IMG/VR virus record: IMGVR_UViG_3300002053_000019
Coordinates: 18,958 to 82,957 of that record
Origin: a virus
Reading direction: 5' to 3' (one strand)
Length of the DNA stretch: 64,000 nt
Shown: positions 17,573 to 29,800 of the stretch, one piece after another
Numbering within the stretch: position 1 is the first letter of the stretch
Layout of the letters: every line of letters starts with the position of its first letter
The notes under the pieces: generated by a model
What the model was told of the DNA's origin: nothing
The model's database searches: none
Seen by the model: the letters and a program-made list of their open reading frames with translations, nothing else
Made by a program: the position numbers and the translations under genes

Positions 17573-19321
17573 ATGTCGACGTGGAGACCAACTAGACCAA
17601 ATTCATCTGATGATATCGCTGATATCCCTAGTTTGACTCAGGATAATTTTAGTGCTATAGAGGCCGTATTAGGAGTAGAACATTATACTATTACCCATGC
17701 TCTTAGTGGTCTACATAAAGGTGGAATAGCAGGAGGAATGTTTGTAGGTACTACCGCTCAAATCGCGGCTTTATCAAATCCTCCTACTGGAGCGATGGCA
17801 CAAGATACAGATCTTGGTGTTGTAGTAGAGTATAGAGGGGGTGCCCTTGGTTGGGATAAGATCGGGCAAAGTGAATGGTCTAGATCGGCTGCCTATCCAA
17901 CTACCGCAGTCGCCGTTACCGCAGATGAGCCTCCTTATACTATAATATGGGATACAGAGATATATAATACTCTTAGTGAAATGAATACAGCAGATGGAGT
18001 TTTTACAGCGAAAGCTAGTGCTGGGTCCTATACTATTGTTGTATCACTAGGATTGGTAGCCTCTGGTACTCAAGTGGTAGAGGGGTACGCACTTCCTGTA
18101 GGAGATTACGCGGTTACTTGGAGTAGGGTGACTACTGGAGCAACCTACAATTATGAAACAGTAGATGATTACCCAGGAGCGGATGACGCAGATTATAATG
18201 CTGCATGGACAGAGGGACGAGAGGACGAATTCTATGTGGGAAGTTTAGAAGATTCTTGGACTACTGGAGAAGATAGTTATTATAGCCTTAAATTAAATGC
18301 CGCTAATCATGCTGGTGCTCAGGGATTTATGCTTAGTGCTAATTCTGTAATTAATCATGTAGAGTTATCTTTAGATAAGCAGAGTCCTGGAGCTGCACAA
18401 AATACTAAGGTAGTCTGGGCAGAAATATGGTATGGAGATCCTAGTACTGACGTCCCATCGGGGGATTCAACTAATTATATTGCTAGAAGTAGCAGTGCTA
18501 CATTTCAAACTATCCCTACTGCTGGTCCAACTTGGATTAACTTCTATTTTAATCCTCCTGTAATTCTATCTGCTGATACAGAATATCATATAGTAGCACA
18601 AGCAGATTATGGTAGTTCTCTTACTGAATATATAAGATGGGCGAAGGATACTAGTATAGCGGAATCTGGGAATGGCGGTGGATCAATAGCTAATGATAGT
18701 TGGGTATGGACATGTGAAGCAGATGATACGAATACATTATTTAAAATCTATACGCAACCTTATATACCTGCCGGGTCTACAGGGATTAAAGTTATGACTC
18801 ATTATAGGGCACGTGCTCAAGGAACCACGGAAGCGACTATAGATTCCTTTATAGTTACACCGAATGGCAAAAGTTATGGAATAACTGAGGAACTAACAAC
18901 TGGACCATTTGTAGATTATGAATGGGAATGGGATTATGATCCGGAAACAAATGAATTATGGACTCCCTCAGGAGCTATGCAAATATTAAGATATGGGTAT
19001 GATTTATGTAATGAATCCCCAACAAGTGCTTCTTCCGCAAATATTTCCCAGATGTATTTAGAATGGACATGGAATCCTCCCAGACCAATAGTTACTATAG
19101 GACTATATAAAGATGATGTACTATTTGAAGCCTCGAAAACTCCCCTTTTTGAAGCTGGGGAAGCTTCTTACCAGACTGCACAGTTATTCTCTACAGCTAG
19201 ATTAACGGCTGGACAGGATTTACGAGTAAAAGTGGATAAGACATTAGTGGATGATGAGATAGTCGTAGATTCTAAATATACATGGATTTCAATTCATAGA
19301 GTTAGTGGAGCGGTATTATAA
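17573..19321 (+). CDS. fibre-like protein, paralogue 3
   Basis: The 582-residue protein starts seven bases after the previous stop, with AGGAG before the ATG. Its N-terminus carries the same module (SLTQDNFSAIEAVLGVEHYT...ALSGLHKGG), followed by the hinge-like ALSNPPTGAMAQDTDLG. The middle (about 200-390) includes a jelly-roll-like segment, VWAEIWYGDPSTDVPSG and LSADTEYHIVAQADYG. The C-terminus (KASAGSYTIVVSL-like and SKYTWISIHRVSG) again looks C1q-like. It completes the paralogous triplet. Confidence 0.65.
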   Translation: MSTWRPTRPNSSDDIADIPSLTQDNFSAIEAVLGVEHYTITHALSGLHKGGIAGGMFVGTTAQIAALSNPPTGAMAQDTDLGVVVEYRGGALGWDKIGQSEWSRSAAYPTTAVAVTADEPPYTIIWDTEIYNTLSEMNTADGVFTAKASAGSYTIVVSLGLVASGTQVVEGYALPVGDYAVTWSRVTTGATYNYETVDDYPGADDADYNAAWTEGREDEFYVGSLEDSWTTGEDSYYSLKLNAANHAGAQGFMLSANSVINHVELSLDKQSPGAAQNTKVVWAEIWYGDPSTDVPSGDSTNYIARSSSATFQTIPTAGPTWINFYFNPPVILSADTEYHIVAQADYGSSLTEYIRWAKDTSIAESGNGGGSIANDSWVWTCEADDTNTLFKIYTQPYIPAGSTGIKVMTHYRARAQGTTEATIDSFIVTPNGKSYGITEELTTGPFVDYEWEWDYDPETNELWTPSGAMQILRYGYDLCNESPTSASSANISQMYLEWTWNPPRPIVTIGLYKDDVLFEASKTPLFEAGEASYQTAQLFSTARLTAGQDLRVKVDKTLVDDEIVVDSKYTWISIHRVSGAVL

Positions 19322-20922
19322 TGCCTTATGAAAAGTACGTTATAGAGAAATTTCAAGTTGGACTGATAGATGAGAATGAATTATCTAAATTGAGTCATCC
19401 TCCTGGAGCATCTATAGATTGTCAAAATGTTATTTGGATGCCTAGTGGGGCGCTGACTAAGCGAAAAGGCCTTAGAAAGCTAAATGCTGTGGGCCCATTA
19501 GTAGACTCTGCTATAGTCCATATGCAGCAGATGAAGGACAAAAATGGGTCTGATTATGTTGTAGCCTTTTCCTGTGCTTCAGGGAGTACCTCCGCTAGTA
19601 TTGGTAGATTTGATGATTCTAGTGGGATTGGAACGTTCCATCCTATATATGTGGATGGATGGCTAGTAGGAGATGGGCATCCAGTTTCAACTACAACTTT
19701 CATGGGATCTGGAGCTTGGACTTCTTGGAGTAATGTAGGTCCAATATATGGATGGGATGCCGCTGCAGCAACCCCATCAGCAGCTGTCCCAATAACAGAT
19801 ACTCCTAGTGGAGCAAAAGTTGTAGTTGCTTTTGGTAATTTCTTATTTCTTTGTAATATGTTGGGGGATACTGGTGCGGAAGCTGGCGTGCAGCAAAGAT
19901 CCAGAATTAGATGGTCTGCTGCTAGAGATTGGACAGATTGGCCTGTCACATATTATATGGATTTGGACACGGATGATGGAGACGAGATAAAAGCAGCCAC
20001 TATGTTCCGTAACTCCCTAATAATATTCAAGGAATTTAAGATGTACGCTATACGTTGGGTTGGTGGCACGGAGTTATTTAGGGCAGAGCGTATAGATGAT
20101 AGTGTAGGGTGTGTCGGCCCAAATGCATGGGTAGAGTCTGGCGGAGATTTATACTTCCTAGGCTGCCAGGTGCCTTATAAGTACACAGGACAAGGAGTAC
20201 CAGAAAGTATAGGCGACGCGGTACAGAGTACATTTGATGAGATGGATCTTACTATTAGTCAAATGAATGATGTAGATAGTGATGAAGAATTCTATGAAGT
20301 TATGTTTAACATGGCTACAAGTGATTCTGAAGCTGCCAGGAAAGATACACAACTTGTATATGATACACGATTTGGTAGTTGGACTAGATTTGATATGACA
20401 GCCTCTTGTATACGTGGGATAGATTATGGCACTAATGCTATGTATATTACTTTAACACAGCCATATTCCGCGTATGCTGGTACACAAATTAGAGATTGGG
20501 CAGGGGCTAAAGAAGGAATGTTGGCAGTAGGCTCATACTCTGGAGATATCAGAGAGTATGGACTATCAAATAATGATGATGGAGTGGCCATCGAAGGATA
20601 TTGGAAAAGTAGATGGATAGATTTTGGAGATCCTACAGTTAATAAACGTCTATATAGAGTGACATTCTTTGTAGAGAAAGAATTGGGAGATTATGATTTT
20701 ACGTTTGAACTCTATACAGATTGGGATCAGGATAATCCAGTTCTTACAAAATTAGTATCTTTAACAGGTGCCACAGAGGAAACGGTATTGGAGCAGAAGA
20801 TAGACTTTACAAAGCCTTGTAGATCTGCACAATTTAAATTTTATACAAATGAACTCATAAGCCCTTTTACTATTCATAAGGTCATAATTGAATACTTAGT
20901 AAGAGGCAGAACAAAAACATAA
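19321..20922 (+). CDS. tail nozzle/stabilisation protein, P22 gp10-like
   Basis: This 533-residue protein is predicted to form the beta-propeller nozzle that closes the tail tube in podophages. Typical features are the N-terminal GLIDENELSKL...DCQNVIWMPSGALTKRKGL, the centre RIRWSAARDWTDWP followed by NSLIIFKEFKMYAI, and C-terminal WKSRWIDFGDPTVNKRLYRV. The family (P22 gp10-like and T7 gp12-like) has this size. It follows the fibre genes and precedes the internal virion proteins, the usual order. Confidence 0.75.
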   Translation: MPYEKYVIEKFQVGLIDENELSKLSHPPGASIDCQNVIWMPSGALTKRKGLRKLNAVGPLVDSAIVHMQQMKDKNGSDYVVAFSCASGSTSASIGRFDDSSGIGTFHPIYVDGWLVGDGHPVSTTTFMGSGAWTSWSNVGPIYGWDAAAATPSAAVPITDTPSGAKVVVAFGNFLFLCNMLGDTGAEAGVQQRSRIRWSAARDWTDWPVTYYMDLDTDDGDEIKAATMFRNSLIIFKEFKMYAIRWVGGTELFRAERIDDSVGCVGPNAWVESGGDLYFLGCQVPYKYTGQGVPESIGDAVQSTFDEMDLTISQMNDVDSDEEFYEVMFNMATSDSEAARKDTQLVYDTRFGSWTRFDMTASCIRGIDYGTNAMYITLTQPYSAYAGTQIRDWAGAKEGMLAVGSYSGDIREYGLSNNDDGVAIEGYWKSRWIDFGDPTVNKRLYRVTFFVEKELGDYDFTFELYTDWDQDNPVLTKLVSLTGATEETVLEQKIDFTKPCRSAQFKFYTNELISPFTIHKVIIEYLVRGRTKT

Positions 20923-20935
20923 GGGGTGTAATAAA

Positions 20936-21880
20936 ATGGGTAATGGATGGGAAGTAACAAGTTTTCCGGAGGATCCAGCAGGATATTTAAATATGCCAGC
21001 TTCTTATTATGGAACGCCTGTATCATATGATTATACAAATTCCTGGTATTCAGATCCGAACCTATGGAAAATACTAGGAGGATTTGGAGCTACTCTTGGA
21101 TCTTCTCTACTCGGTGGTGGGGGAGGCGGAGGTGCTGGTAAAGCAGGAACTACAGCCACAGCTGGTAAAATTCCTAAGCCAATCAAACAAACAGCAAAAA
21201 TGGTTCAGGAACAATGGCCACAAGCTGCTACAACTCCAGAACAAGAAGCATATTATTATGGTTCAGTTGTGCCAGCTCTATTAAGTGGAGAGGTAGACCC
21301 ATTCTCTGCTAACATCCTCAGACTTATAGCAGGTGGAGGCCCTGGAATGTATATGCCAGACGTGGCCGCTATGAGGGCCCCTTATGAGACGATGCTTAGA
21401 TTAGGTGGAGAACAAGCTGCACGTTTATATGACCAGCTCCTTGGAATAGGTGCAGGTGGTATTTCTGGCCTTGGTGCTGGACAGCCAGAGGCCGCTGCTG
21501 CTTATGGTAGAGAAATGGCGATGTTGCCTATCATGCAACAGATTGCACAGCAAGAACAGGCCATTGCCCAGATGCAGCAGCAAGCAATGGGCATGTATCC
21601 TCAATATGGAATGGAGGCATTAAGACTTCTGCCCGCAACTGAAGTTCAAAACCTACAAAATATGGCTACTAGAATGGCCATGATGGGATTTCCTTATGAG
21701 GCTATACTTAGGAATATACAAGAATATGCAAAAACATTGACTGGTTTATACGCCCCATTTACAGGGCAATTACCACAAGTAACGACTATGGAACCTTCGC
21801 AGGGTAGTCTTTGGGCCCAAGTTCTAGGACAAGGACTCGGAGCTCTGGGTAGTTATTTACTACAACCAACAAAAACATAA
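20936..21880 (+). CDS. predicted internal virion or ejection protein
   Basis: This is a 314-residue protein with a hydrophobic glycine tract at about residues 45-68 (GGFGATLGSSLLGGGGGGG). The rest is helical, Gln/Met/Ala-rich (MQQIAQQEQAIAQMQQQAMG). Such composition is common in podophage proteins ejected into the host envelope with the DNA. There is no catalytic motif. The family was not identified; the role is inferred from its position between the nozzle and the larger internal proteins. Confidence 0.6.
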   Translation: MGNGWEVTSFPEDPAGYLNMPASYYGTPVSYDYTNSWYSDPNLWKILGGFGATLGSSLLGGGGGGGAGKAGTTATAGKIPKPIKQTAKMVQEQWPQAATTPEQEAYYYGSVVPALLSGEVDPFSANILRLIAGGGPGMYMPDVAAMRAPYETMLRLGGEQAARLYDQLLGIGAGGISGLGAGQPEAAAAYGREMAMLPIMQQIAQQEQAIAQMQQQAMGMYPQYGMEALRLLPATEVQNLQNMATRMAMMGFPYEAILRNIQEYAKTLTGLYAPFTGQLPQVTTMEPSQGSLWAQVLGQGLGALGSYLLQPTKT

Positions 21881-21898
21881 TTAGGAGAGAGAAAATAT

Positions 21899-23839
21899 AT
21901 GGCAACATTATGGGGACATTTACCAGAAAGTCCGCCAGCAGAAATTATAGAACCAGCGCTTAGACAGATAGCCGCACAGGCTATAGCTGGAGCTGGTGGA
22001 GTTGCGCCTGATGTATTTACAGGCAGTCCAGCATGGGAGGCACAAAGACGAGTTCCTCAAACTTGGGGAGATCTACTTCGTTTATTGCTCGGTGGAGGAA
22101 TGACAGGATATATTCCTCCTGAAAGGTTGGAACAGCTTAGGACCCCAACTGGACCTTCAATGATAGGAAGAAGTCCTGAGGAACAGGCTGCGATTGCTGC
22201 AGCTAGTGTTCCGGCAGTCCCTTCTAGAGCCATGTTTGGAGTGGAAGAAGGAATGGCAGGATTACCAACGCCAACTCCTACTGTACCGACTCCTGTGACC
22301 CCTCCTACAGCAGCTCCTAAACCGAAGACAGGGGAACGACCATTATATGGCGTTGTTCCGCCTAAGGCGAAGGAAGGTGCAGCATACGAGGCACTTACCG
22401 GAGAGGCCGTGCCCCCTGCGGAACCAGAAGAAGAGGAAATGCCTTTTGCACTTCCTCCTTTTCCAGAAGGAGTGGACTTTGAAAGTGAAATGAGAAGGAT
22501 AGCTGCGACAGCTCCTAGGACTCCAGAAGAGATCGCTGGACCTAGGCCAACTATTCCTAGAGCACCACTTCCTTTAGAATTACTTAGACAATTCTCTTAT
22601 GGGATGCTCTACGGTGGAGCTAGAGGAGCAGAAGAGCACGAACGTAGAATACAAGCGGTATTAGATAAACAATATGATGACAAATTACAGATGGCTGTTG
22701 CTGCTGCTAGTGAAGAGAGAAAGGCAGAGTATGCTATATTAAGTAATAAAGTAGAACAGCAAAAGATTGCTGAGGAAGGTTATGGCAAGTATTTAGAGCA
22801 CATTGGAAGAGTTTATCCTGAGTCATTTACTACGCGTCCAGAAGTTTTAGGAGCAGCTATGCGACTTTGGCACATGGATGAGAAGGCTATAAATGAATTT
22901 TTAGCTTCTCGTAAACGTCCTGATGGTACTTATGATCTGGGGAAATCAGAAGTAGATAGAAAAGTGCATGCGTATAAGACACAGGCTAGAGCAATGAAGA
23001 TAATGTATCCCGCTCTTTCGGAAGAGGAAATTGCAGAGATCGTCGTAACTGGTGGATTTATAGATCATACTAAACGATTTGAGAATAGAATGATGAGTGA
23101 TCTAGCTGCTGCTCAACAGAAAGGGGACATGAAAGAATATAATAAACTATTGGATCAATTTACTGCATATAAAAGTGCTATGCAGAAAAGTGCATTACGT
23201 GAATCCATGGACAAAATGACAGTTTTATACCAAATGAAAGATGTAATCGTGAAGAATCAAGGACAGGATTTCTTCAACTGGTTATCACAAAGTGCATATG
23301 CCAGCCTATTTGGAGCCAGAGTTCCTCATCCCTCTGAGATAGAGAAGGTTACAAAAGAAAAGGAAATGACTCCAACAGAGAAAGCTAAGATGCAAGAGAT
23401 GAGATTGAAATATACAGGTCTTCCTGGAATTCTCGTTCTAATGTACCCAGAACAGGCCACAAAGGAAGGCGGCATTCTATTTGAACAAGAGAATGCTAGA
23501 AAGGTAATTGACAAATATAATATGGTAAAAGCCGAAGTTCAGGATATGATTCAGAAAGGACAAACTCCTGAGAAGGCCATGAAACATATTAATAAACAGG
23601 TGTCTAAAGAAGAACAAGCTCTATTATGGAAAATGGCAGATACGACTAGAATATACATGACTTCCGTGGACCCGTTAACTGGGAAATTAAGAACAGATCC
23701 CACTGGGCGTCCACGATCAGAGATTCTTAGACACGTTATGATAACTCCTGATAACTTTTTACAAATTATAGAATTAATAGATATGGGGGAAACTAATATA
23801 AATATTATTAGATATTTCCGAACTCCTCCTACCAAATAA
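21899..23839 (+). CDS. predicted internal virion protein, helical
   Basis: The 646-residue protein has a Pro/Ala/Thr-rich N-terminal third (PTPTVPTPVTPPTAAPKPK at about 124-142). Charged helices follow (RRIAATAPRTPEEIAG, then a long helical body from about 220 on). Ribosome binding is by AGGAGAGA. No enzyme motif was found. It precedes the giant 2332-residue gene and resembles the middle member of a podophage ejection-protein set in size and composition only. Confidence 0.6.
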   Translation: MATLWGHLPESPPAEIIEPALRQIAAQAIAGAGGVAPDVFTGSPAWEAQRRVPQTWGDLLRLLLGGGMTGYIPPERLEQLRTPTGPSMIGRSPEEQAAIAAASVPAVPSRAMFGVEEGMAGLPTPTPTVPTPVTPPTAAPKPKTGERPLYGVVPPKAKEGAAYEALTGEAVPPAEPEEEEMPFALPPFPEGVDFESEMRRIAATAPRTPEEIAGPRPTIPRAPLPLELLRQFSYGMLYGGARGAEEHERRIQAVLDKQYDDKLQMAVAAASEERKAEYAILSNKVEQQKIAEEGYGKYLEHIGRVYPESFTTRPEVLGAAMRLWHMDEKAINEFLASRKRPDGTYDLGKSEVDRKVHAYKTQARAMKIMYPALSEEEIAEIVVTGGFIDHTKRFENRMMSDLAAAQQKGDMKEYNKLLDQFTAYKSAMQKSALRESMDKMTVLYQMKDVIVKNQGQDFFNWLSQSAYASLFGARVPHPSEIEKVTKEKEMTPTEKAKMQEMRLKYTGLPGILVLMYPEQATKEGGILFEQENARKVIDKYNMVKAEVQDMIQKGQTPEKAMKHINKQVSKEEQALLWKMADTTRIYMTSVDPLTGKLRTDPTGRPRSEILRHVMITPDNFLQIIELIDMGETNINIIRYFRTPPTK

Positions 23840-23852
23840 TAAGGGGTAATTT

Positions 23853-26800
23853 ATGCCTTTAGAGGAACAAGTACAACAGTTAATAGATTTAATTAAAGAA
23901 AAAGAAGAACCTACTGTAGCTCCCACACCCACTCCAAAGCCAACGGCTCCGGAAGAGCCCGCAGCGCCAACAGGAGAAGGAGTCGCCGATGTGTTGGCAA
24001 TGCAGAGGGAACAGACAGCTCCCTTTATGATAACACAAAGAGATATAGGGGCTTTAGGGCATCTATTAACTGGTTTTAAACTAGGATTGTATGGTGAATT
24101 AGACTTTTTAGATAAAGCATCTGAATGGGTATCTAATCTTACAGGATTAGAGAAAGGCGGGGTCTTTGGTGAATTAAGAGACAAAGTTGCGCCGGAAGAT
24201 TACGAATTATCTGACACTGGTCTAACCGCTACCATCCTAAGAGCTGTAGGCATGCTTCCTGTCCAATTGGGAGCAGCTATGATGGCTGGAGGAATTGGTG
24301 GTGGTATCCTTAAAATAGCTAGATTACCACAAGCAGTAATCCTTGGTCGTGGCGGTATATCATTAGCCAGAGGTGCAGCAATGCCACTGAAGGGTGCTAG
24401 AATGTTTGGCCTAGGAATGCCTACTGGATTTGGTTTAATGGGAGCAGCAAGAGCAGGAGTCCAACCAGAACCTTCTGCTGCAGAAATGATTAAACATGGT
24501 TTGACAGGCGCTGGAATGGGCTTTGGACTAGAGGCTTTGGCTCCTATGAGAGCTATAGCTCGTATCCCAGGTACAGCTGGTATATTTGGTGGATTAACCG
24601 CACTAGAGGGTGCACCTGCTGAGGAGACGATTGCTCAGACTTTAGTTGGAGGTCTTTTGGGACTTCTTGGTAGACGTCCTAAATATCCTGAAGCTCCACT
24701 TCCTACTGCTGAAGTGCCTGCTGCTGCTGGAGTACCTCCAAGAGCACCAGAACAGATGGGCCTTCCGTTAAGAGTACGTAGACCTATGGCTCCTATAGAA
24801 GAAGGAGTAGAGCAACTTCCTCTTCCATTAAGAGTTACTGAACCAATGGAAAGAGAAGCTCCTCCTAAAGTAGCCGCTCCAGTAGTGGAGAAACCTACTA
24901 CGGTGGAGGCACAACCAAAGCCTGATTCATTATATATTTCTAGAAATGAGATTATAGATGGTTTAGTTGTTAAGAAAGATTTTAGACGAGGAGTACTTGA
25001 GCAGCTTTCTGATCCAGTTCTTGCGTGGTTGAATACCTCAAAAACCATAAAGGGATCACAAGTAACATTTGATCCTACGACTAAAGCGGTAATAAAGAAG
25101 GTTGGTCGCAAGAGAGTCGTAGGTAAAATGACCGATAAAGAACTTGTGGACGAGTCAAATACTACGATGTCCATGACTCGCTATAATCAAGTCATGACTG
25201 AACTGAAATCCAGACAACTTAGAGACATCGCTCTTGGTAAGGAACGGGTCGATTTAGCGGAAGAAGTTTCGGTCAGGGAACCAGTACGCAAACCAACAGT
25301 AGCTGAAGGAATGGAAGGGGCTACTCCTGTGGAGCGTATTCCTTATAGGAATGCATTAGTACAGGCTGCATATGGAGAAATTACTGAAGGTTTTCCAGAG
25401 AAGCGCTTAACTATAGATGAATTCTTAGAGACTGCTAAAGGTGTATATAAATTAACTCCAGAAGAACGTATAGAATTAACCAGACTTCTTAATGGAGAAG
25501 GATGGAGAATTATTGGCGAAGGGGAAACCCTAGATAAATTGGTTGGACGTAGAATAGAAGAACAGATGAAGGAACCTCCTAGAGTACCTGAGGAACTGAC
25601 AGCCGAAGAAATTAAAGCTATAGCTAAACAAGATTGGGAAAAGACACATGATGAATATTTGAAAAAGGCAAGAGAAGATAAACTTATTCCCAGTGAAGAA
25701 GAATATAATAAACTTTCCCTATCTGAGAAAGAAGAAATCACTGATTTTTTGGATGATGTGTATGAGCTTTATGGTGAGATAGAAGCTTTAAAGGCCCAGA
25801 AAAAGTTCGATAAAAAGACAGCGAATACTTATTCAAGGAAAGTAGGGATTGTAAAAGGCAATATAAATAGGATCTTCAGTGCGGCCATGCGTGAGAGAGC
25901 AGGACGAGTAAAGGTCCCTGAAGAGATGGTGAGGAAATATGGGCTTCCTGAAGAGAAGCCTGAAAAAGTCGAAGTACCGAAGAAAGTTCCTGAAAAGGTG
26001 AGAGAGATCACAGGAGCAAAGGCACTTTATATAGATAAAGCTGTTGAGTTATGGGGAGAGAAAGCCAGGATGAATTTGGCCAGCCTCTCCGTCACAGACT
26101 TGATGAGAATTGTAGAAGGCAAGCTTACTCCAGAAGAGTATTCAATTACTCCTAGTGGAAGATTAGTAAAGATTCCTTCAAAAGTAGCAAAACCTGTTGA
26201 AATTAAAGGACTTAAAGTAAGATTCAAAGAACATCCAGAAGATCCAAATATCATGACAGCTATCGCTGGTGTGCCAGGAGCTGAGGCTATAGGTTTATGG
26301 TCAATTCGATTGCCTGTAGAAAGAAAACCTGGGGAGAAAGTTGGATGGTATAGCATAGAAGCGGATGTTACCCCTGAATTTACACGAAAGGGAATAGGCA
26401 CTGCTATGTTTGATGCTATTGAAAAACAATATGGTGAACATTTAGGTAGAGTAGGAGAACTTACTGGAGCTGGAGCCAAATTTGTTGAGGGCCTAAAAAG
26501 AAAAGGAAGAAAATATAAGGATATTGATGTTGAAGAGGTAGGAATAGAACCAGAAGCTCCTCCTAAAGTAGAAGCTCCAATCAAAGCTCCAAAATTGAGT
26601 AAAAAGGAAGAAGCTGGGATTAAACTTGAGCTTACTACTATTCGAGAGAAGTATACTGGTAGACCAGATTTAGAGAAAATTGTTGCTTCATACGAAAAGC
26701 ATAGACGAAGTGGCTTGAATATTAAAGCTGCTGTAGAGGCCATGCGGCAGGAAATAGGTCTTCCTGAGAAAAAGGAAGCCGTTACTAAACCAGAAGCTTT

Positions 26801-29800
26801 AACAGAAGGAGAAAAGATTATCACTGGCCTCAGAGAAGAATTAAAGGCTGAAGGCAAGAAGACTCCTGAAGAAGTTCTTCGAGAAAAAGCCAAAGAACCT
26901 ACAGAGGCTGAGACTTGGGCTGTGCCTGAAGAGCCAAAGAAAGCTCCAGAAGGCGACATTGCGATGGAAGTCACGATGATTAGAACACGGTATAAAGATC
27001 GTGCCAATGTAGATAAGATGGCTGAATTATATGAACGATACAGGAAAGAGGGTCTTGATGTGCAGGAAGCAGCACAACGTGCTGGCAAGGAAGTTGGATG
27101 GGAGGTTAAAGCTCCTGCTCCAAAAGCTGCACCTACTAGAGGAAAGCCCTCTGCTGAGAAGGCTACGGCTAAATTAGAAAAAGAAATAGATAAGGAACTT
27201 AGAGACCTATATAGTTTAGCACTTAATAGAGCCTTAGGGGAAGGATTATCTGAAACTGAAGCTATTACAAAAGCAGACGCTGCTCTTTCTAAACCAGAGG
27301 TTAAAACCTATGTAGAAAATCGTAGGAAAGGAATGAGTAGGGACGAAGCAACTCAGAAAGTTAGGGATAAGACTACTACTAGAGTTATTCTTCGAAAATC
27401 AGATGGAACAGAGCATGTAGTTACTAAGAAAGTTGCTAAGGATGTTGCAGATGCTGCGGTCGAACAAGTAGATAAGACTGTTGAAACTGCTGTCAAAATG
27501 GGAGCAGATCCTGAAATTGCTAAACAGGTTGCAGATTATAGACCCGAAGTAAAATCAGATACTTTGATACGGCCAGAAGGGATGGAGCATTATCCAAATC
27601 CCAACGAGATCTTTATAAGCGCAATACTATCTCCGACGAAACTGGCGGAGGGATTGCCAAAGATAAAGAATGAAGTTAAACTCCTTACAGATCAATTAAA
27701 TCGTATGCTTTCGTCAGCAGAGGGTATAAGAAAGGAGCTTGACAAGCCTGGCTTAAATTTGGACAAGAGAATGGATTTAGAAGCCAAGATTAGGGCTCAA
27801 GCCAATCTTAAGAACCAAATAGTTAGAGAACTAAGTGAGTATACTGCGGCTGCCAGATATCTAGAAGAGAATATGAAAGCGGCCCCACAAGCACTTAAAG
27901 TTGAAAAACGCTTCCAAGATGCTCAAGGTGGAGTTACAATTATCTCTGAAAAGATTCCTGGTGGAGACAAGTTCTACATGTTGCAGGATGAGATGGGGCA
28001 TGCTCCTCATATAGATTCTAGAGTTAAATATGCTGGAGCTGCTGAACTTGCGGAATCAAAAGATGAAGTTAAAGTTAAGATCTTAAATATAGATAAGAAT
28101 ATTGATCCTAGATTCGGTCGTATGCTTCTAGATTCAATACAAGAGAAGTATATGATGGGAGAGAAAGGAAAGAAAGTAACACGAGAGCCAGGAGCAGGAG
28201 GCTCTATATGGGATGCCGCAGGGGATAAAGATGCGGATAGAATTGTAGAAGAAGTCGGATATGATAAAACGAGTAAAGAAGCTGTTGGTAAAGAAGGAGC
28301 GTATCAAGAGCAGGGATTACTAGAGAAGTTTTGGTATTCTTGGAGAGGCTATCCAGGAGAGCGAGAACAATTTAGAACAGCCATGAGAGCTGCTCATGAT
28401 ATTCGTGGTAATATAGATCCTTGGTTGACTGGTGTGGAATCTCGACGAGTTCCTACTAAAGAAGATATGGTTTCTGTGCTTGATTTAGGATCAGATCCTG
28501 TATCAAGTAAAAATCCTATAATTGCATGGGCTGCTGGATTAGCCAAACAGCAAGAAGAAAGAATGAGCATATATATTAAGAGAGCCACAAAATATTTAGA
28601 TGAGCATATGGGGTGGTTAAGACAGGATAAAGCAAAGAATAAAGAATTCGTATACCATATGCATGGCATAAGGAAGTCTAATGATCCTCGTATATTAGAG
28701 ACTGAGAAAGCCGTTAGAAGGGTTGAAGATGATGTTGCCCAGATGTTCGATTTGGAGAAACGAGGTCTATATAGGAAAGGGCACTTTGGTTTGATTATAG
28801 ATCGACAAAAAGCTTGGGATTACTTTAGTCAGCCACTAGCTCTGGCAAGCGAATTTAGAGAATTACCAGTAAAGATTCAAGCAATGTTGACGGAGAATAA
28901 TTGGGTAAGAGCTAAGTACTTAGTTGACAAGTTTAAAGTTTGGGATAAGATTCCTAGGGAAGAGAAGGCATGGATTGAAGATCATATTTTTCCTTGGGGA
29001 GGCATATTCACTGATTGGATGAAATCTCCTGGATTCTTACAGAGGATGTTGCCTAAGGAATATCATGTGAAATACTTCCAGGAAAGAAAATCTAATATGG
29101 AATTCTTGGCAAAAGAAGACGCCTGGAATACTATGCAGATATATCTACATAGTGCTGTTAGAGGCGGGATGTGGAATGATTATTTGCAGACAGTACGTCC
29201 AGTAATAAATCAATTGAATTTTGCCAATAAACCAGGGAGCGTTAGACATTACTTAGAAACCTATGTTAAGAACCTAGTGTATCCTGATACTGGATATCTG
29301 GATACTAAGTGGAATTCTTTAGTGATGGAAGTCGGTAGAATTCTTGGACGGGATTTTGGTGGAGCGGCTTACTTTATGCCAAGAAAACTAGCTGCCATGT
29401 ATGGCAGAGCATTATATAGAGGAGCTTTAGGACCAGATACTGCAGTACGAAATTTAACACAAACTCTACATACTTGGGCAAACTCTGGGGAGCTCTCTAC
29501 TTTAACTGGTTTGAGAGACTACCTGCATGGTATCACTACTCAGAAACTAGAGAAGGTTGGAGTGAAAGTAAAAGTTCCTAAGAAATTCAAAGATTTCAAA
29601 GAATATTATGACATAGTTGACGAGTTTTTAGGGCATGATTTTGAGAAATTGTATAAGAATGATAAGACCACTATGGATAATATAAGGAAGGCATCTACTT
29701 GGATTACAAGGATGGCCCTATTCCCTATGCATCTTACTGAAAATATTAATAAAGGTATTGCATACATGGCAGGATTGCATGAAGGAATAGAAAAAGGATT

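Noticed and set aside
2-20922. A diversity-generating retroelement acting on lectin-fold fibres
   Set aside because: No reverse transcriptase, template repeat or matching variable repeat was seen in the window.
26027-27088. 353-codon open frame on the minus strand inside the giant virion gene
   Set aside because: It is antisense to a continuous 2332-residue coding gene, has a serine-rich low-complexity product and no ribosome binding site. It reflects the codon bias of the plus strand.
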